From an uncultured Bacteroidales bacterium (lineage in GTDB: Bacteria > Bacteroidota > Bacteroidia > Bacteroidales > F082): 38,111 nucleotides of DNA. Position 1 is the stretch's first letter, and the number at the start of each line of letters is the position of its first letter. The translations under genes and the position numbers were made by a program. This document shows positions 7,616 to 16,752 of this stretch, piece after piece. The notes under the pieces were generated by a model that saw only the letters and a program-made list of their open reading frames with translations, searched no databases and was not told the DNA's origin. Where the stretch lies: positions 1 through 38,111 of the forward strand of contig CAMJQC010000023.1 of NCBI GenBank assembly GCA_946407975.1, read 5' to 3'.

Positions 7616-8362
7616 TCAAAGCTCCTTAATCCATTCATAGCCTTTTTCTTCCAGTTCGAGGGCAAGGGCTTTGCCGCCCGTCTTCACGATGCGTCCGTCG
7701 TACATCACATGGACGAAATCGGGGACGATATAGTCGAGCAGACGCTGGTAGTGGGTGATGACGACAAAAGCATTGTCGGCCCTATGAAGCTGGTTCACGC
7801 CATGGGCCACAATACGCAAGGCATCGATGTCGAGACCGGAGTCGGTTTCATCGAGGATGGCCAAACTAGGCTCCAGCATGGCCATCTGGAAGATCTCGTT
7901 CTTTTTCTTTTCGCCACCAGAATAGCCCACATTGACAAAACGGTTCTGCAGCTTCTCGGTGATTTCCACCATGGCCTGCTTTTCCTTCATCATTTTCATG
8001 AATTCCATCGTGCTCATAGGCGACAGACCGTTATACTCGCGCTTGGAGTTGACCGCCGTGCGCATGAAGTTCTGGATGCTGACGCCAGGGATCTCGACGG
8101 GATACTGGAAGCTCAGGAAGATGCCTTCGTTGGCGCGGTCCTCAGGCGACATGCCTACGATATTCTTCCCTTTGTACCAGATCTCGCCTTCGGTGATCTC
8201 GTAGCCTTCGCGACCCGTGATGGCGGCTGCCAGGGTGCTTTTACCCGTTCCATTGGGACCCATGATGGCGTGTACTTCGCCCTCGTTGACGCCCAGATTC
8301 AGTCCTTTCAAAATCTCTTTGCCTCCGATGGAGACGTGTAAATTTTTAATATTCAGTAACAT
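7616..8362 (-). CDS. sufC: SufC ATPase of the SufBCD complex
   Basis: 248 residues with all ABC ATPase motifs: Walker A GPNGTGKST (residues 35-43), Q-loop SFQYPVEIPG, signature YSGGEKKKNE (the SufC form of the LSGGQ motif), Walker B LAILDETDSGLD, and the switch histidine in VITHYQRLL. SufC is a soluble ATPase that drives shape changes in SufB-SufD and is not a transporter. It lies between sufB and sufD, with a spacer to sufB made almost wholly of octamer repeats. Confidence 0.97.
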   Translation of the reverse strand: MLLNIKNLHVSIGGKEILKGLNLGVNEGEVHAIMGPNGTGKSTLAAAITGREGYEITEGEIWYKGKNIVGMSPEDRANEGIFLSFQYPVEIPGVSIQNFMRTAVNSKREYNGLSPMSTMEFMKMMKEKQAMVEITEKLQNRFVNVGYSGGEKKKNEIFQMAMLEPSLAILDETDSGLDIDALRIVAHGVNQLHRADNAFVVITHYQRLLDYIVPDFVHVMYDGRIVKTGGKALALELEEKGYEWIKEL

Positions 8363-8370
8363 ATTTAATT

Positions 8371-8410
8371 GTTCAGTTATTCAGTTATTCAGTTGTTCAG
8401 TTGTACAGTT
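8371..8410. repeat. Five tandem octamers filling the sufB-sufC spacer
   Basis: GTTCAGTT, ATTCAGTT, ATTCAGTT, GTTCAGTT and GTACAGTT stand head to tail from 8371 to 8410. They begin one base after the sufB stop (8412-8414 on the minus strand) and end eight bases before the sufC start. They occupy the sufC translation-initiation region, where no Shine-Dalgarno sequence is seen. Confidence 0.9.
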
Positions 8411-8411
8411 T

Positions 8412-9863
8412 TTAGCCCACACTTCCTTCTAAAGTGATGGACAGAAGTTTTTGTGCTTCTACGGCAAATTCCATAGGCAGCTTGTTCAATACGTCTTTAG
8501 CATAGCCATTGACAATCAATCCGATGGCCTTTTCGGTCGGAATGCCACGCTGTTGGCAATAAAAAAGCTGGTCTTCCGAGATCTTCGAGGTCGTGGCCTC
8601 GTGTTCGAGTATGCTTGAATCGTTGCCACACTCCACATAAGGCCAGGTATGGGCACCGCATTTGTCGCCCAGAAGAAGAGAGTCACATTGCGAATAATTG
8701 CGCGCGTTGATGGCGCGAGGCACCACTTTCACCAAGCCGCGGTAGCCGTTTTGGCTGTGACCCCCCGAGATGCCCTTTGAGATGATGGTGCTACGGGTGT
8801 TCTTGCCCAGATGGATCATCTTTGTACCCGTGTCGGCCTGTTGGTAGTTGTTGGTTACAGCCACCGAGCTGAACTCTCCAACGGAGTCATCGCCCATCAG
8901 CACGCAGCTGGGATATTTCCAAGTGATGGCCGAACCCGTCTCGACTTGCGTCCATGAGATCTTGGAACGGTCGCCACGGCACAAGCCACGCTTGGTGACT
9001 AGGTTATACACACCGCCTTTACCGTCCTTGTCGCCCGGATACCAGTTCTGCACGGTAGAATATTTCACTTCTGCATCCGTCTCAGCAATGATCTCGACGA
9101 TGGCGGCATGAAGCTGGTTCTCGTCACGTTGCGGGGCCGTACAACCTTCCATATAACTCACATAAGCGCCTTCGTCGGCTACGATGAGTGTGCGCTCAAA
9201 CTGGCCTGTGTTGGCCGCGTTGATACGGAAATAGGTGGAAAGCTCCAAAGGGCAGCGCACGCCTTTCGGGATATAGCAGAAGGAACCGTCGCTGAACACC
9301 GCCGAGTTGAGCGCGGCAAAGAAATTATCGGTATAAGGCACCACGGTGCCGAGATATTTCTTCACCAGGTCGGGGTGTTGCTTCACCGCTTCGCTGAACG
9401 ACATGAAAATGACGCCATGTTTCGACAAGGTCTCCTGAAAAGTGGTCTTCACTGAGGTGCTGTCCATAACGGCATCGACGGCAACGCCCGAGAGTTTCTT
9501 CTGCTCGTCGAGCGAGATGCCCAGTTTGTCGAAAGTGGCCAACAGCTCAGGATCCACCTCTTCAAGGCTTTGTTTTTCCTTCCGTTTGCGTGGTGCGGCA
9601 TAATAGATGATATCCTGATAGTCAATTTCAGGAATGTCGAGATGCGCCCAATTCGGCTGCTTCAAGGTCTGCCAATGGCGGAAGGCCTTCAGCCGAAATT
9701 CCAACAGCCATTCCGGTTCGTCCTTTTTCTTCGATATCAGCCTGACGATATCTTCGTTCAGACCTTTCGGGACAAAATCGGTTTCAATGTCGGTCACGAA
9801 CCCGTATTCATACTCTTTGCTCGTGACTTCACTGATGATATTTTCTTTAGGATTTGAATCCAT
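8412..9863 (-). CDS. sufB: SufB Fe-S scaffold subunit
   Basis: 483 residues from ATG 9863, normal for SufB. The start is set by the promoter box at 9899-9906, which excludes the longer frame opening at 9920. The cluster-related cysteines are present in [18 protein letters not shown] and [19 protein letters not shown], and the conserved glutamate region [13 protein letters not shown] follows. SufB is the main scaffold on which SufC and SufD help build Fe-S clusters from SufE sulfur. It is the first gene of the six-gene operon sufB-C-D-S-E-DUF59. Confidence 0.96.
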   Translation of the reverse strand: MDSNPKENIISEVTSKEYEYGFVTDIETDFVPKGLNEDIVRLISKKKDEPEWLLEFRLKAFRHWQTLKQPNWAHLDIPEIDYQDIIYYAAPRKRKEKQSLEEVDPELLATFDKLGISLDEQKKLSGVAVDAVMDSTSVKTTFQETLSKHGVIFMSFSEAVKQHPDLVKKYLGTVVPYTDNFFAALNSAVFSDGSFCYIPKGVRCPLELSTYFRINAANTGQFERTLIVADEGAYVSYMEGCTAPQRDENQLHAAIVEIIAETDAEVKYSTVQNWYPGDKDGKGGVYNLVTKRGLCRGDRSKISWTQVETGSAITWKYPSCVLMGDDSVGEFSSVAVTNNYQQADTGTKMIHLGKNTRSTIISKGISGGHSQNGYRGLVKVVPRAINARNYSQCDSLLLGDKCGAHTWPYVECGNDSSILEHEATTSKISEDQLFYCQQRGIPTEKAIGLIVNGYAKDVLNKLPMEFAVEAQKLLSITLEGSVG

Positions 9864-9898
9864 AATATCGTTATTAAGAAACATTTTAAATAAGGATG

Positions 9899-9906
9899 CA
9901 AATGTA
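9899..9906 (-). promoter_or_regulatory. -7 promoter box of the suf operon (TACATTTG)
   Basis: Minus-strand TACATTTG lies 36 bases before the sufB ATG. It is divergent from the promoter at 9969-9976. No operator (such as a Fur or IscR box) could be recognised. Confidence 0.6.
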
Positions 9907-9968
9907 CAATATTTCTGCAAAATACGATGAATTTTTTCATGTCAAAAATCACTTTTATTTTATTTCCT

Positions 9969-9976
9969 TATTTTTG
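9969..9976 (+). promoter_or_regulatory. -7 promoter box (TATTTTTG)
   Basis: TATTTTTG stands 18 bases before ATG 9995 of the PHP-domain gene, which supports that start over the longer frame opening at 9896. Confidence 0.6.
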
Positions 9977-9994
9977 CCAAAATGTTTGTCAATT

Positions 9995-11227
9995 ATGTTC
10001 AAGAAAATCAAGAATAAAGCCTTACGGATAGTCCTTTCAGTCCTGACTTCCATTCTCGGACTGCTGCTGTTTGTATTTTTGGTTTTCTATTTAGCCGTGC
10101 CAAGTTACACCTACACGGTGCCAGGCCCTTTCAACGGTCCCTATTGGCACAATCCATACGAAGGCATGAACCCCGACCATTGGAAGAAATACAACATGCA
10201 CTGCCATTCACGCAAGTATTTCGGTCTTACCAACGGCCGGCTCAGCACCGAGGAGAACATTGACAGCGTCTATCAGCGGATGCAGTACGACCACTATGGC
10301 ATCTCCGACTACATGCACATCAACCGGCATGGAAGCGAACGGAAAGATTTCATCCCTTGCTACGAACACGGCTATGGACTGTTTCGGAAGACCCACCAGA
10401 TCTGTATCGGCGCCCAAAAAGTCTGGATGATCGATTATCCATTCGTTCAGACACTCGACATGAAACAGCATGCCATCAACCAGATGGGCAAACGCTGTCG
10501 TTTCGTCATGCCCGCTCACGCTTCGTTTACAGGAGGCTACAAAGTGAGCGACATGAAATATCTCTCCAATTACAGATTGCTGGAAGTGCTCAACCCATTC
10601 GGCTTTTCTTTTGAACATTGGGACATGGCGCTCTCAAACGGCCATCGGGTTTATATCGCAGGCGATGACGACTCACATAACGTATTGAATACAAATGAGA
10701 TAGGGAGATGCTTCACCATGATTAACGTTGACGACATGGACCCTGAGAATGTCTATTCCGCACTGGAATCGGGCATGGCTTACGGAGTGAAGTTCAATCC
10801 TTATTACAATCAGCCTTTTGAGATGAAAGTCGACAGGATGGGGCAACTCCCCCATCTCACCCGATGCGAGCTGGTTGGCGACACTTTAATAGTAGAAACA
10901 TCATCCGACCTTATTGAAAGCGTAGCCTTCGTCGGCCAAGGCGGGAAGATCCTAAAAGAGGAACATAACGTCAAAACGGCTCATTATGTCGTGCAACCTG
11001 ACGACAACTACGTCCGCACCGAGCTGATGCTGCCCAAGATGCACTATTTCTATCTCAATCCAATCACACGGCATCAAACCAAAACGCCCATCGACAGGCC
11101 CTGCGTCAGCGTCAACTACGCCCGCACCGCCCTGCTGTGGATCGGATATGCCTTTATGGTAGGTTATATAATATACCTAGTGATAAGAAAACTGAGACAT
11201 CCGAAAACTGAGAACCATGAAGATTAG
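9995..11227 (+). CDS. Membrane PHP-domain (phosphoesterase-like) protein
   Basis: 410 residues from ATG 9995. A transmembrane helix at about residues 13-35 is followed by a large outer domain with PHP-type metal motifs: NMHCHSRKYFG (HxH), FVMPAHASFTGG, EVLNPFGF and YIAGDDDSHN. PHP proteins are metal-dependent phosphoesterases or related hydrolases; the substrate here is unknown. A second helix (LLWIGYAFMVGYIIYLVI) near the C-terminus makes the domain likely periplasmic. The last 11 bases overlap the following glycosyltransferase gene, so the pair is probably an operon acting on an envelope glycan or lipid. The function is inferred from fold and context. Confidence 0.7.
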   Translation: MFKKIKNKALRIVLSVLTSILGLLLFVFLVFYLAVPSYTYTVPGPFNGPYWHNPYEGMNPDHWKKYNMHCHSRKYFGLTNGRLSTEENIDSVYQRMQYDHYGISDYMHINRHGSERKDFIPCYEHGYGLFRKTHQICIGAQKVWMIDYPFVQTLDMKQHAINQMGKRCRFVMPAHASFTGGYKVSDMKYLSNYRLLEVLNPFGFSFEHWDMALSNGHRVYIAGDDDSHNVLNTNEIGRCFTMINVDDMDPENVYSALESGMAYGVKFNPYYNQPFEMKVDRMGQLPHLTRCELVGDTLIVETSSDLIESVAFVGQGGKILKEEHNVKTAHYVVQPDDNYVRTELMLPKMHYFYLNPITRHQTKTPIDRPCVSVNYARTALLWIGYAFMVGYIIYLVIRKLRHPKTENHED

Positions 11228-12800
11228 AGTGTCACAGACCGGTCGCGCCATGGCCTGGCTCCTTTTTGTGAGCCTTGTCGTCCGTTGCATCCTGGCCGCC
11301 TGGATGGAGTTCGGCAACGACGAAGCCTACTACTGGACCTATGCCCTGTTCCCCGACTGGAGCCACTTCGACCACCCGGGCATGGTGGGCTGGATCATCC
11401 AGCTTTTCAGTCTCAACCTGCGGCTCGACAGCGAGTTTTTCATCCGCCTGTCCTCCGTGATATTCATGACGGCAAACACCTATATCATCTACAGGATCGG
11501 TAAGGAAATCAAAGACGCCCAGACCGGCCTCTATGCCGCTTTGCTCTATACGGCGTCCATCTACGCCTTCGTCATCACCGGCGTTTTCATCCTGCCCGAC
11601 ACTCCGATGAGCCTGTTCTGGTTCCTCGCCTTCTGGATGTTCGTCCGCTATTTCCGGGCTGACCGGCCCAAGGGCATCCATCTCGTCGTGGCGGGTCTCT
11701 TTGCCGGGCTGTGCATGCTATCGAAATACTCCGGCGTGTTCCTGTGGATTGGCGTCGGACTCTATATCCTGTTCTTCAGCCGCAGAACCCTGAAAAAGCC
11801 GTCGCTATATGTGGCCTTGTTAATCAGTGCGATTTGCTGCTTCCCAATCCTCTATTGGAACATGCAGAACGATTGGATCAGCTTCAGCTTCCATGGCGGA
11901 AGGGTCGGTGTCTTCGGAAAAACCGATTTCAGCACCTTAGGCACCGAGATCGCTGGCGAGTTTTTCTACAACAATCCCATCAACTATATCCTGGCCTTGA
12001 TAGCGCTGATATCAGTATTCCTTCATAAAATAGACTTAGAAGAAACCGTCAAACGGCTGATTTTGCTCATCGCCCTGCCGATGATTCTGACCTTTCTTCT
12101 CTTCTCGTTAACCAAGACGACGCTGCCTCACTGGAGTGCGCCAGCTTTCAACCTGCTGATTCTGCTCTCCGCCGCCATGCTCAGCGACAGTCATCCCATG
12201 CTGAACGAACGTTTCGCCATGCCCAAAACCATCATGGCAGCGTTGGCCGTGTTGCTCCTCACGATTGTAATAGGCGTTGCAGAAATCAAGACGGGATTTA
12301 TCCCCTTAGACCATCACACCGAAGAAACAGACCTCGGCAAGGACGACTTCACCCTCGACATGTATGGGTGGCGACAGCTAGGACCCAAATTCGCAGTGTT
12401 ACGAGCCGAAAAAATCGCCGATGGAAGCATGCACGAAGAAGACGGCATCATCGCCGACCAATGGTTCCCCGCCGCCAATATCGATTATTATGTGGCCCGT
12501 CCCCTAGGCATGAAGGTATACGGATTCGGCAAGACCGAAAAAATCCACAAATATCTCTGGATCAACGAAGAGAGAGGCGGTATAAACAAAGGAGAGCGTT
12601 ATTGGTTTATCAGCGACAGCCATTTATACAAAGACCCCAAACTGGTATACCGCTGGAAATTTCACGACATCATCCCTGCAGGCACTATCGACATCGAACG
12701 CAACGGAAAAACCGTCAGGCATTTCTTTGTCTATATGTGTCAGGACCTGGTCTATCCGCCCAAGACGCTTACGGAACTCAGGACGGAAAAAACACAATGA
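11217..12800 (+). CDS. GT39/ArnT-like membrane glycosyltransferase
   Basis: 527 residues, about ten hydrophobic helices followed by a C-terminal soluble part from about residue 375. The first outer loop has the acidic motif FGNDEAYYWTY and FDHPGMVGW, characteristic of PMT_2/GT39-83 enzymes. A later loop has VFILPDTPMSLFW. These enzymes move a sugar from a polyprenyl-phosphate donor to a protein or lipid in the outer half of the inner membrane. Donor and acceptor cannot be read here. The start overlaps the PHP gene by 11 bases. The convergent DUF2079 gene ends 18 bases past this gene's stop. Good confidence in the family, low in substrate. Confidence 0.85.
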   Translation: MKIRVSQTGRAMAWLLFVSLVVRCILAAWMEFGNDEAYYWTYALFPDWSHFDHPGMVGWIIQLFSLNLRLDSEFFIRLSSVIFMTANTYIIYRIGKEIKDAQTGLYAALLYTASIYAFVITGVFILPDTPMSLFWFLAFWMFVRYFRADRPKGIHLVVAGLFAGLCMLSKYSGVFLWIGVGLYILFFSRRTLKKPSLYVALLISAICCFPILYWNMQNDWISFSFHGGRVGVFGKTDFSTLGTEIAGEFFYNNPINYILALIALISVFLHKIDLEETVKRLILLIALPMILTFLLFSLTKTTLPHWSAPAFNLLILLSAAMLSDSHPMLNERFAMPKTIMAALAVLLLTIVIGVAEIKTGFIPLDHHTEETDLGKDDFTLDMYGWRQLGPKFAVLRAEKIADGSMHEEDGIIADQWFPAANIDYYVARPLGMKVYGFGKTEKIHKYLWINEERGGINKGERYWFISDSHLYKDPKLVYRWKFHDIIPAGTIDIERNGKTVRHFFVYMCQDLVYPPKTLTELRTEKTQ

Positions 12801-12818
12801 AATAAGGACAAGGAGCGG

Positions 12819-14285
12819 CTATTTCTTCCGAAGCAGGACCAGGTTCTCGCTGCTCTCCACAATCTCGTAATGCTCGCTGTCACCAAGCAGTGCTTCAACG
12901 GCAAGCTTGTTCTTTTCGTTGTAACGCCAATAGTCCTTCACAAGAAAATAATAATCGGGATCGTGTTGTTTCCCTATGGGGAAGTTATAGATCTGTTCGC
13001 GGAACGCCAAATGAGGCACAAATGACATCGTAGCACACACCGAGGCGTCATCTGGAATCAGCTGGAGCATTCTGCGCACCTCACGCACGTCATAGTCCTT
13101 CTGCTCATAGTGCATGGCCTGGTAAAAACGAACCTTATCGCGTGAGAAATACGACTTCGGATTCCCTAACGTGTAGAACGAAGTGACGAGCGTCGTGCCC
13201 AGCAAGGCCCAAGCCAACCACACCGACTTTTTCCTACGCTGAAAATTCAAGATGGCCAAAAATGCAGCGATGACCAAAACCGGCGCGAACTCAACGCTAT
13301 ATTGCAACGATACGCCCCAAAACTTATAATCTAATGACAGCATCTTCTGCCCGATGAGCGGCAGCAACATCAGCAGGTAGTTGGGCTTGAAAAAGGCCAG
13401 AAGCAGTCCTGAAGCCAAAGCGCAGAGATAGAACTCAGCCTTGACGCCATCATGGGCGTGATTGCCATCAATGTTAATAAACAGCAACTGCAGAGTCTCT
13501 CCAGGATGTGACAAAAGATTTCGGGCAATTTCAGCATAATTGCCACCCAAATGGGCATAACGCCTGAAACCGCCGCCCGAACCGCCGAGTGCCGGCATGA
13601 CGACCATGTTGACGACAAAGAAATAAGCCAAGCCAAACAATGCATAGGCCCCCAAATGCCATAACGCCTTACGGTTTTTCCGATAGTCCCACATCAAGGC
13701 AAGCGCGATGAAAACCAGCCAAAGCGAAATATTCTCCTTGCCGATGACAAACAAAACCACCAAAACGGTCGAAAGGACATACCTCTCTTTCTTGAAAGCA
13801 TACAAAAACCATGGTAACAGCATGGCTGACAACACATTGGAGTGATAATCAAACGACAGCGCGTGCCAAATACCGAAAAAAGAAAGGAAAACTGACATGG
13901 CCAGCAACGGATAGGTCTTTGAGTCCGTATAAAGGCCAATAAGTTTATAGATGCCCCATGCGCCCAACAGCACCGACAGGATCTGTACGATGAGCAAGGT
14001 GTAGCTTCCAAAAACGAAATGCAAGGGCGAGAGCAGCGGCAGGTACAAATCGAAATGATCGCTAAGGATGTTTTGCGGATCCGTCTTAAACAGCGTGCAA
14101 TCATCGATTTTGAAATGCGCATAGTCATACAGCGCATGGTTGTAAAGGCCTAAGTCAAGCGCATAAGTCTTAAACAGGAAATGGTTCACCAAAGATATGA
14201 CGCAATAAAGCATCGCCGCCACGGCCAAAACCGTTATGGGCCATGCCTTATCGCGTAATGACCTATTCCCCAACCGTGTCGGCAT
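12819..14285 (-). CDS. DUF2079 multi-pass membrane protein
   Basis: 488 residues with many transmembrane helices. Family-type motifs are YALDLGLYNHALYDYAHF, SDHFDLYLPLLSPLHFVFG, LSFDYHSNVLSAMLLPWF and VIGKENISLWL. DUF2079 proteins resemble GT-C glycosyltransferases in layout but have no settled function. It starts four bases after the pepT stop, so it probably shares the pepT transcript. It faces the GT39-type enzyme tail to tail, so envelope glycan work is possible; that is only inference from location and fold. Confidence 0.8.
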   Translation of the reverse strand: MPTRLGNRSLRDKAWPITVLAVAAMLYCVISLVNHFLFKTYALDLGLYNHALYDYAHFKIDDCTLFKTDPQNILSDHFDLYLPLLSPLHFVFGSYTLLIVQILSVLLGAWGIYKLIGLYTDSKTYPLLAMSVFLSFFGIWHALSFDYHSNVLSAMLLPWFLYAFKKERYVLSTVLVVLFVIGKENISLWLVFIALALMWDYRKNRKALWHLGAYALFGLAYFFVVNMVVMPALGGSGGGFRRYAHLGGNYAEIARNLLSHPGETLQLLFINIDGNHAHDGVKAEFYLCALASGLLLAFFKPNYLLMLLPLIGQKMLSLDYKFWGVSLQYSVEFAPVLVIAAFLAILNFQRRKKSVWLAWALLGTTLVTSFYTLGNPKSYFSRDKVRFYQAMHYEQKDYDVREVRRMLQLIPDDASVCATMSFVPHLAFREQIYNFPIGKQHDPDYYFLVKDYWRYNEKNKLAVEALLGDSEHYEIVESSENLVLLRKK

Positions 14286-14289
14286 GCGA

Positions 14290-15513
14290 TTATCCCTCTT
14301 CCTGGAATAGGCGGATGATGTTCAGGATGACTTCAGCAGCCTTCTCCATGCTCTCCAGAGGCACATATTCGAGTTTGCCGTGGAAGTTGTGTCCGCCTGC
14401 GAAGATGTTAGGACAAGGCAGTCCCATGAACGACAGGTTGGCGCCATCGGTGCCGCCACGGATGGGCTGTACCTTCGGCTTCACACCGGCCATCTCGATG
14501 GCTTTGATGGCACGCTCGACGATGAAGAAATGAGGTTCCACCTCTTGGCGCATGTTGTAATACTGATGCTTCAGCTCCAAGGTCACCACATCACCGTACT
14601 TCTTGTTGAGGAACTCGACCACCGAAGTGATGAGCGCCTTTTTCTCCTCAAACTTGGCTCGGTCGTGGTCACGAATGATGTACGACATGCGGGTCTCTTC
14701 CACCGTGCCGTTGATCTCGGTCAGATGGAAGAAGCCTTCGTAACCCGAGGTATAACGCGGGCGCTGTTCCACCGGCAGCATGCCGTCGAGTTCCATGGCA
14801 ATCAACATTGAGTTGACCATCTTATCCTTGCCATATCCGGGATGGATGTTGCTGCCCTGAACATGAATCTTGGCAGCGGCCGCATTGAAGTTCTCATACT
14901 CCAACTCGCCGATCTCACCTCCATCCATGGTGTAGGCGTATTTGGCGCCAAACTTCTTGACATCGAACTTGGCCACACCACGGCCGATTTCCTCGTCGGG
15001 CGTGAAGCCGATCTTAATCTCGCCATGCTTGAACTCAGGATGCTCCATCATATACTGTGCGGCATACATGATCTCGGCCACACCTGCCTTATCGTCAGCG
15101 CCTAACAGCGTAGTTCCGTCAGTGGTAATCATCGTCCATCCCTTGTACTGTTGCATCTCAGGAAACTCGGAAACACGCAATACGATATTCTTTTCCTCAT
15201 TTAAGACGATATCGCCACCGTCATAATTCATTACGAGCTGCGGCTTGATGTTGGCACCCGAAGCGTCGGGCGACGTATCGACATGAGCGATGAAACCGAC
15301 GGGCGGAATCGGTTTGTCGGTATTCGACGGGATCGTGCCCATCACATATCCGTATTCGTCGAGTTCGGCCTTGATGCCGAGGCCTATCAGCTCATCGCGA
15401 AGCATCTTCAACAGATTGAGTTGTATAGAGGTGCTGGGCTGCGTTTCAGAATTCTCATCAGAGGTCGTCTCTACCGAGACATATCTCAAAAATCGGTCGA
15501 GTATCTTTTCCAT
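14290..15513 (-). CDS. pepT: Peptidase T (tripeptide aminopeptidase)
   Basis: 407 residues from ATG 15513, matching the usual PepT length. The M20B metal and catalytic motifs are all present: IAHVDTSPD, LLGADDKAGVAEIMYAA, TPDEEIGRG, YTMDGGEIGELEYENFNAA and FAGGHNFHGKLEYVPLESM. PepT removes the N-terminal residue of tripeptides in the cytoplasm using two zinc ions. The frame is open upstream to 15540, but the promoter box at 15538-15545 overlaps that part, so ATG 15513 is chosen. It fits with the exported proteases in this window as the last step of peptide use, though it is not linked to them on the map. Confidence 0.96.
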   Translation of the reverse strand: MEKILDRFLRYVSVETTSDENSETQPSTSIQLNLLKMLRDELIGLGIKAELDEYGYVMGTIPSNTDKPIPPVGFIAHVDTSPDASGANIKPQLVMNYDGGDIVLNEEKNIVLRVSEFPEMQQYKGWTMITTDGTTLLGADDKAGVAEIMYAAQYMMEHPEFKHGEIKIGFTPDEEIGRGVAKFDVKKFGAKYAYTMDGGEIGELEYENFNAAAAKIHVQGSNIHPGYGKDKMVNSMLIAMELDGMLPVEQRPRYTSGYEGFFHLTEINGTVEETRMSYIIRDHDRAKFEEKKALITSVVEFLNKKYGDVVTLELKHQYYNMRQEVEPHFFIVERAIKAIEMAGVKPKVQPIRGGTDGANLSFMGLPCPNIFAGGHNFHGKLEYVPLESMEKAAEVILNIIRLFQEEG

Positions 15514-15537
15514 TGTAATGCTGTTTTTTAATTGGCA

Positions 15538-15545
15538 CAAAGATA
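15538..15545 (-). promoter_or_regulatory. -7 promoter box for pepT (TATCTTTG)
   Basis: Minus-strand TATCTTTG 25 bases before the pepT ATG. The same TATCTTTG form precedes cysteate synthase, the C10 protease, the serine recombinase and the second YitT gene. Confidence 0.65.
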
Positions 15546-15580
15546 GAAAAAACGAATCAAATGACTTTTAAGCCATCCAT

Positions 15581-15611
15581 AAAAAAAAAGCCACGGACAA
15601 TGCCCGTGGCT
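15581..15611 (-). terminator. Terminator after the YitT gene (minus strand)
   Basis: On the minus strand AGCCACGG pairs with CCGTGGCT (seven-base loop) and is followed by an unbroken run of T. It lies 21 bases past the YitT stop. Confidence 0.85.
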
Positions 15612-15631
15612 CTAGACTTTTAAAACTAAGG

Positions 15632-16624
15632 TCAACGCTTTTCGGCGTGTCGTCTCGTCTTGTGCTTGTCTTTAGCCCACAGGCCGTACACTTCGCTGAC
15701 ATTGCCCGCAGTCGTGAAGGCATTGATCTCGTTCTTGCCAAGGAACTCCATCAGTGCAGAGAACTCGTCGTTGGTGAGCAGGGCCTCCAGCTCGATGGAT
15801 TTCTCATTGGAATAGCCTCCGATCACCTCGTACAGGGTGCAGCCACGGTCCAGGTCATCAATGATATAACGGCGTATGCGGTCATAGTCTTTGGAGACGA
15901 TGCAGACGCGCTTGCGTCGGTTGAGGTTGGCCGTGAACATGTTCACCACCATGCCGTTAATCCACGTGGCAATGAGACCGATGACCACCATTTGGAACGG
16001 GTTGATGAAGAATGCCGTGAGGCAGATAATGGCGCCCGCCACGCTCACCGATTTGCCCATGTCGAAATGCAAATACTTGTTGACAATCTTGGCCAAAATG
16101 TCGAGACCGCCCGTAGAGGCGTTGATGGAAAACATCAGGGTTTGTGCCGCACTCAAAATGACGACGCAGCAGAGCAAATCGAACCAGGGATTGCCCATCA
16201 CGGAGAAGGCATTCTCGGGAGCGACGCCCATATTGAGCAAATAGTCGTTCGGCGTCGCAAGATTCTCCCAAGGATAAATCCATTCACAGACTTTGGTCAT
16301 GGGACCGAGGATCAAGGCGCAATAAACGGTTTTCAGTCCGAACTCTTTGCCAACCAGCAGATAGGCTAAGATCAGCAGGATGGCGTTGATGATGGTAATC
16401 ATCGACGACAGGCTGATGTTGACACCCATGCCCTGGAAAATGTTCGTCAACACGATGGAAAGACCAGAGATAGAACCCACGATCAGTTTGCTCGGAACAA
16501 GGAAATAGTACACGCAAACGCCTGTCATGAACATGCCAAAGGTCATAATCAGCAGCTCGACCCAGAACTTTTTGCTGGCCAAAGCCTGGCCGATTTCCTT
16601 CATAATATCATTCACCTTACTCAT
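15632..16624 (-). CDS. YitT family membrane protein (DUF161-DUF2179)
   Basis: 330 residues: five to six membrane helices at residues 20-240 (for example LLIMTFGMFMTGVCVYYFLV and SGLSIVLTNIFQGMG), with the family segment FSINASTGGLDILAKIVNKY. A C-terminal DUF2179 domain follows (DLDRGCTLYEVIGGYS, then INAFTTAGNVSEVYG). YitT proteins are widespread and probably transport-related, but their substrate is not established. A paralogue lies at 37076-37966. It is a single-gene unit with its own terminator; a weak GACCTTTG box at 16680-16687 may be its promoter. Confidence 0.88.
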   Translation of the reverse strand: MSKVNDIMKEIGQALASKKFWVELLIMTFGMFMTGVCVYYFLVPSKLIVGSISGLSIVLTNIFQGMGVNISLSSMITIINAILLILAYLLVGKEFGLKTVYCALILGPMTKVCEWIYPWENLATPNDYLLNMGVAPENAFSVMGNPWFDLLCCVVILSAAQTLMFSINASTGGLDILAKIVNKYLHFDMGKSVSVAGAIICLTAFFINPFQMVVIGLIATWINGMVVNMFTANLNRRKRVCIVSKDYDRIRRYIIDDLDRGCTLYEVIGGYSNEKSIELEALLTNDEFSALMEFLGKNEINAFTTAGNVSEVYGLWAKDKHKTRRHAEKR

Positions 16625-16679
16625 AAAATGTTGGTTTATAACTTTTTAAATAATAATCACTGCTTATTTTTTGAGGGTG

Positions 16680-16687
16680 CAAAGGTC
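16680..16687 (-). promoter_or_regulatory. Possible -7 box for the YitT gene (GACCTTTG)
   Basis: Minus-strand GACCTTTG has the TTTG part but not the TA of the consensus. It is in a suitable place 56 bases before the ATG. Confidence 0.3.
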
Positions 16688-16728
16688 GGAATCTTTTTTG
16701 AGATAAGGAAGTGTTTTCAAGAATTAAT

Positions 16729-16736
16729 TACCTTTG
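16729..16736 (+). promoter_or_regulatory. -7 promoter box (TACCTTTG)
   Basis: TACCTTTG 17 bases before ATG 16753 implies a very short leader and rules out the frame opening at 16711 as start. Confidence 0.6.
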
Positions 16737-16752
16737 CCAAAAAAATCACGGA

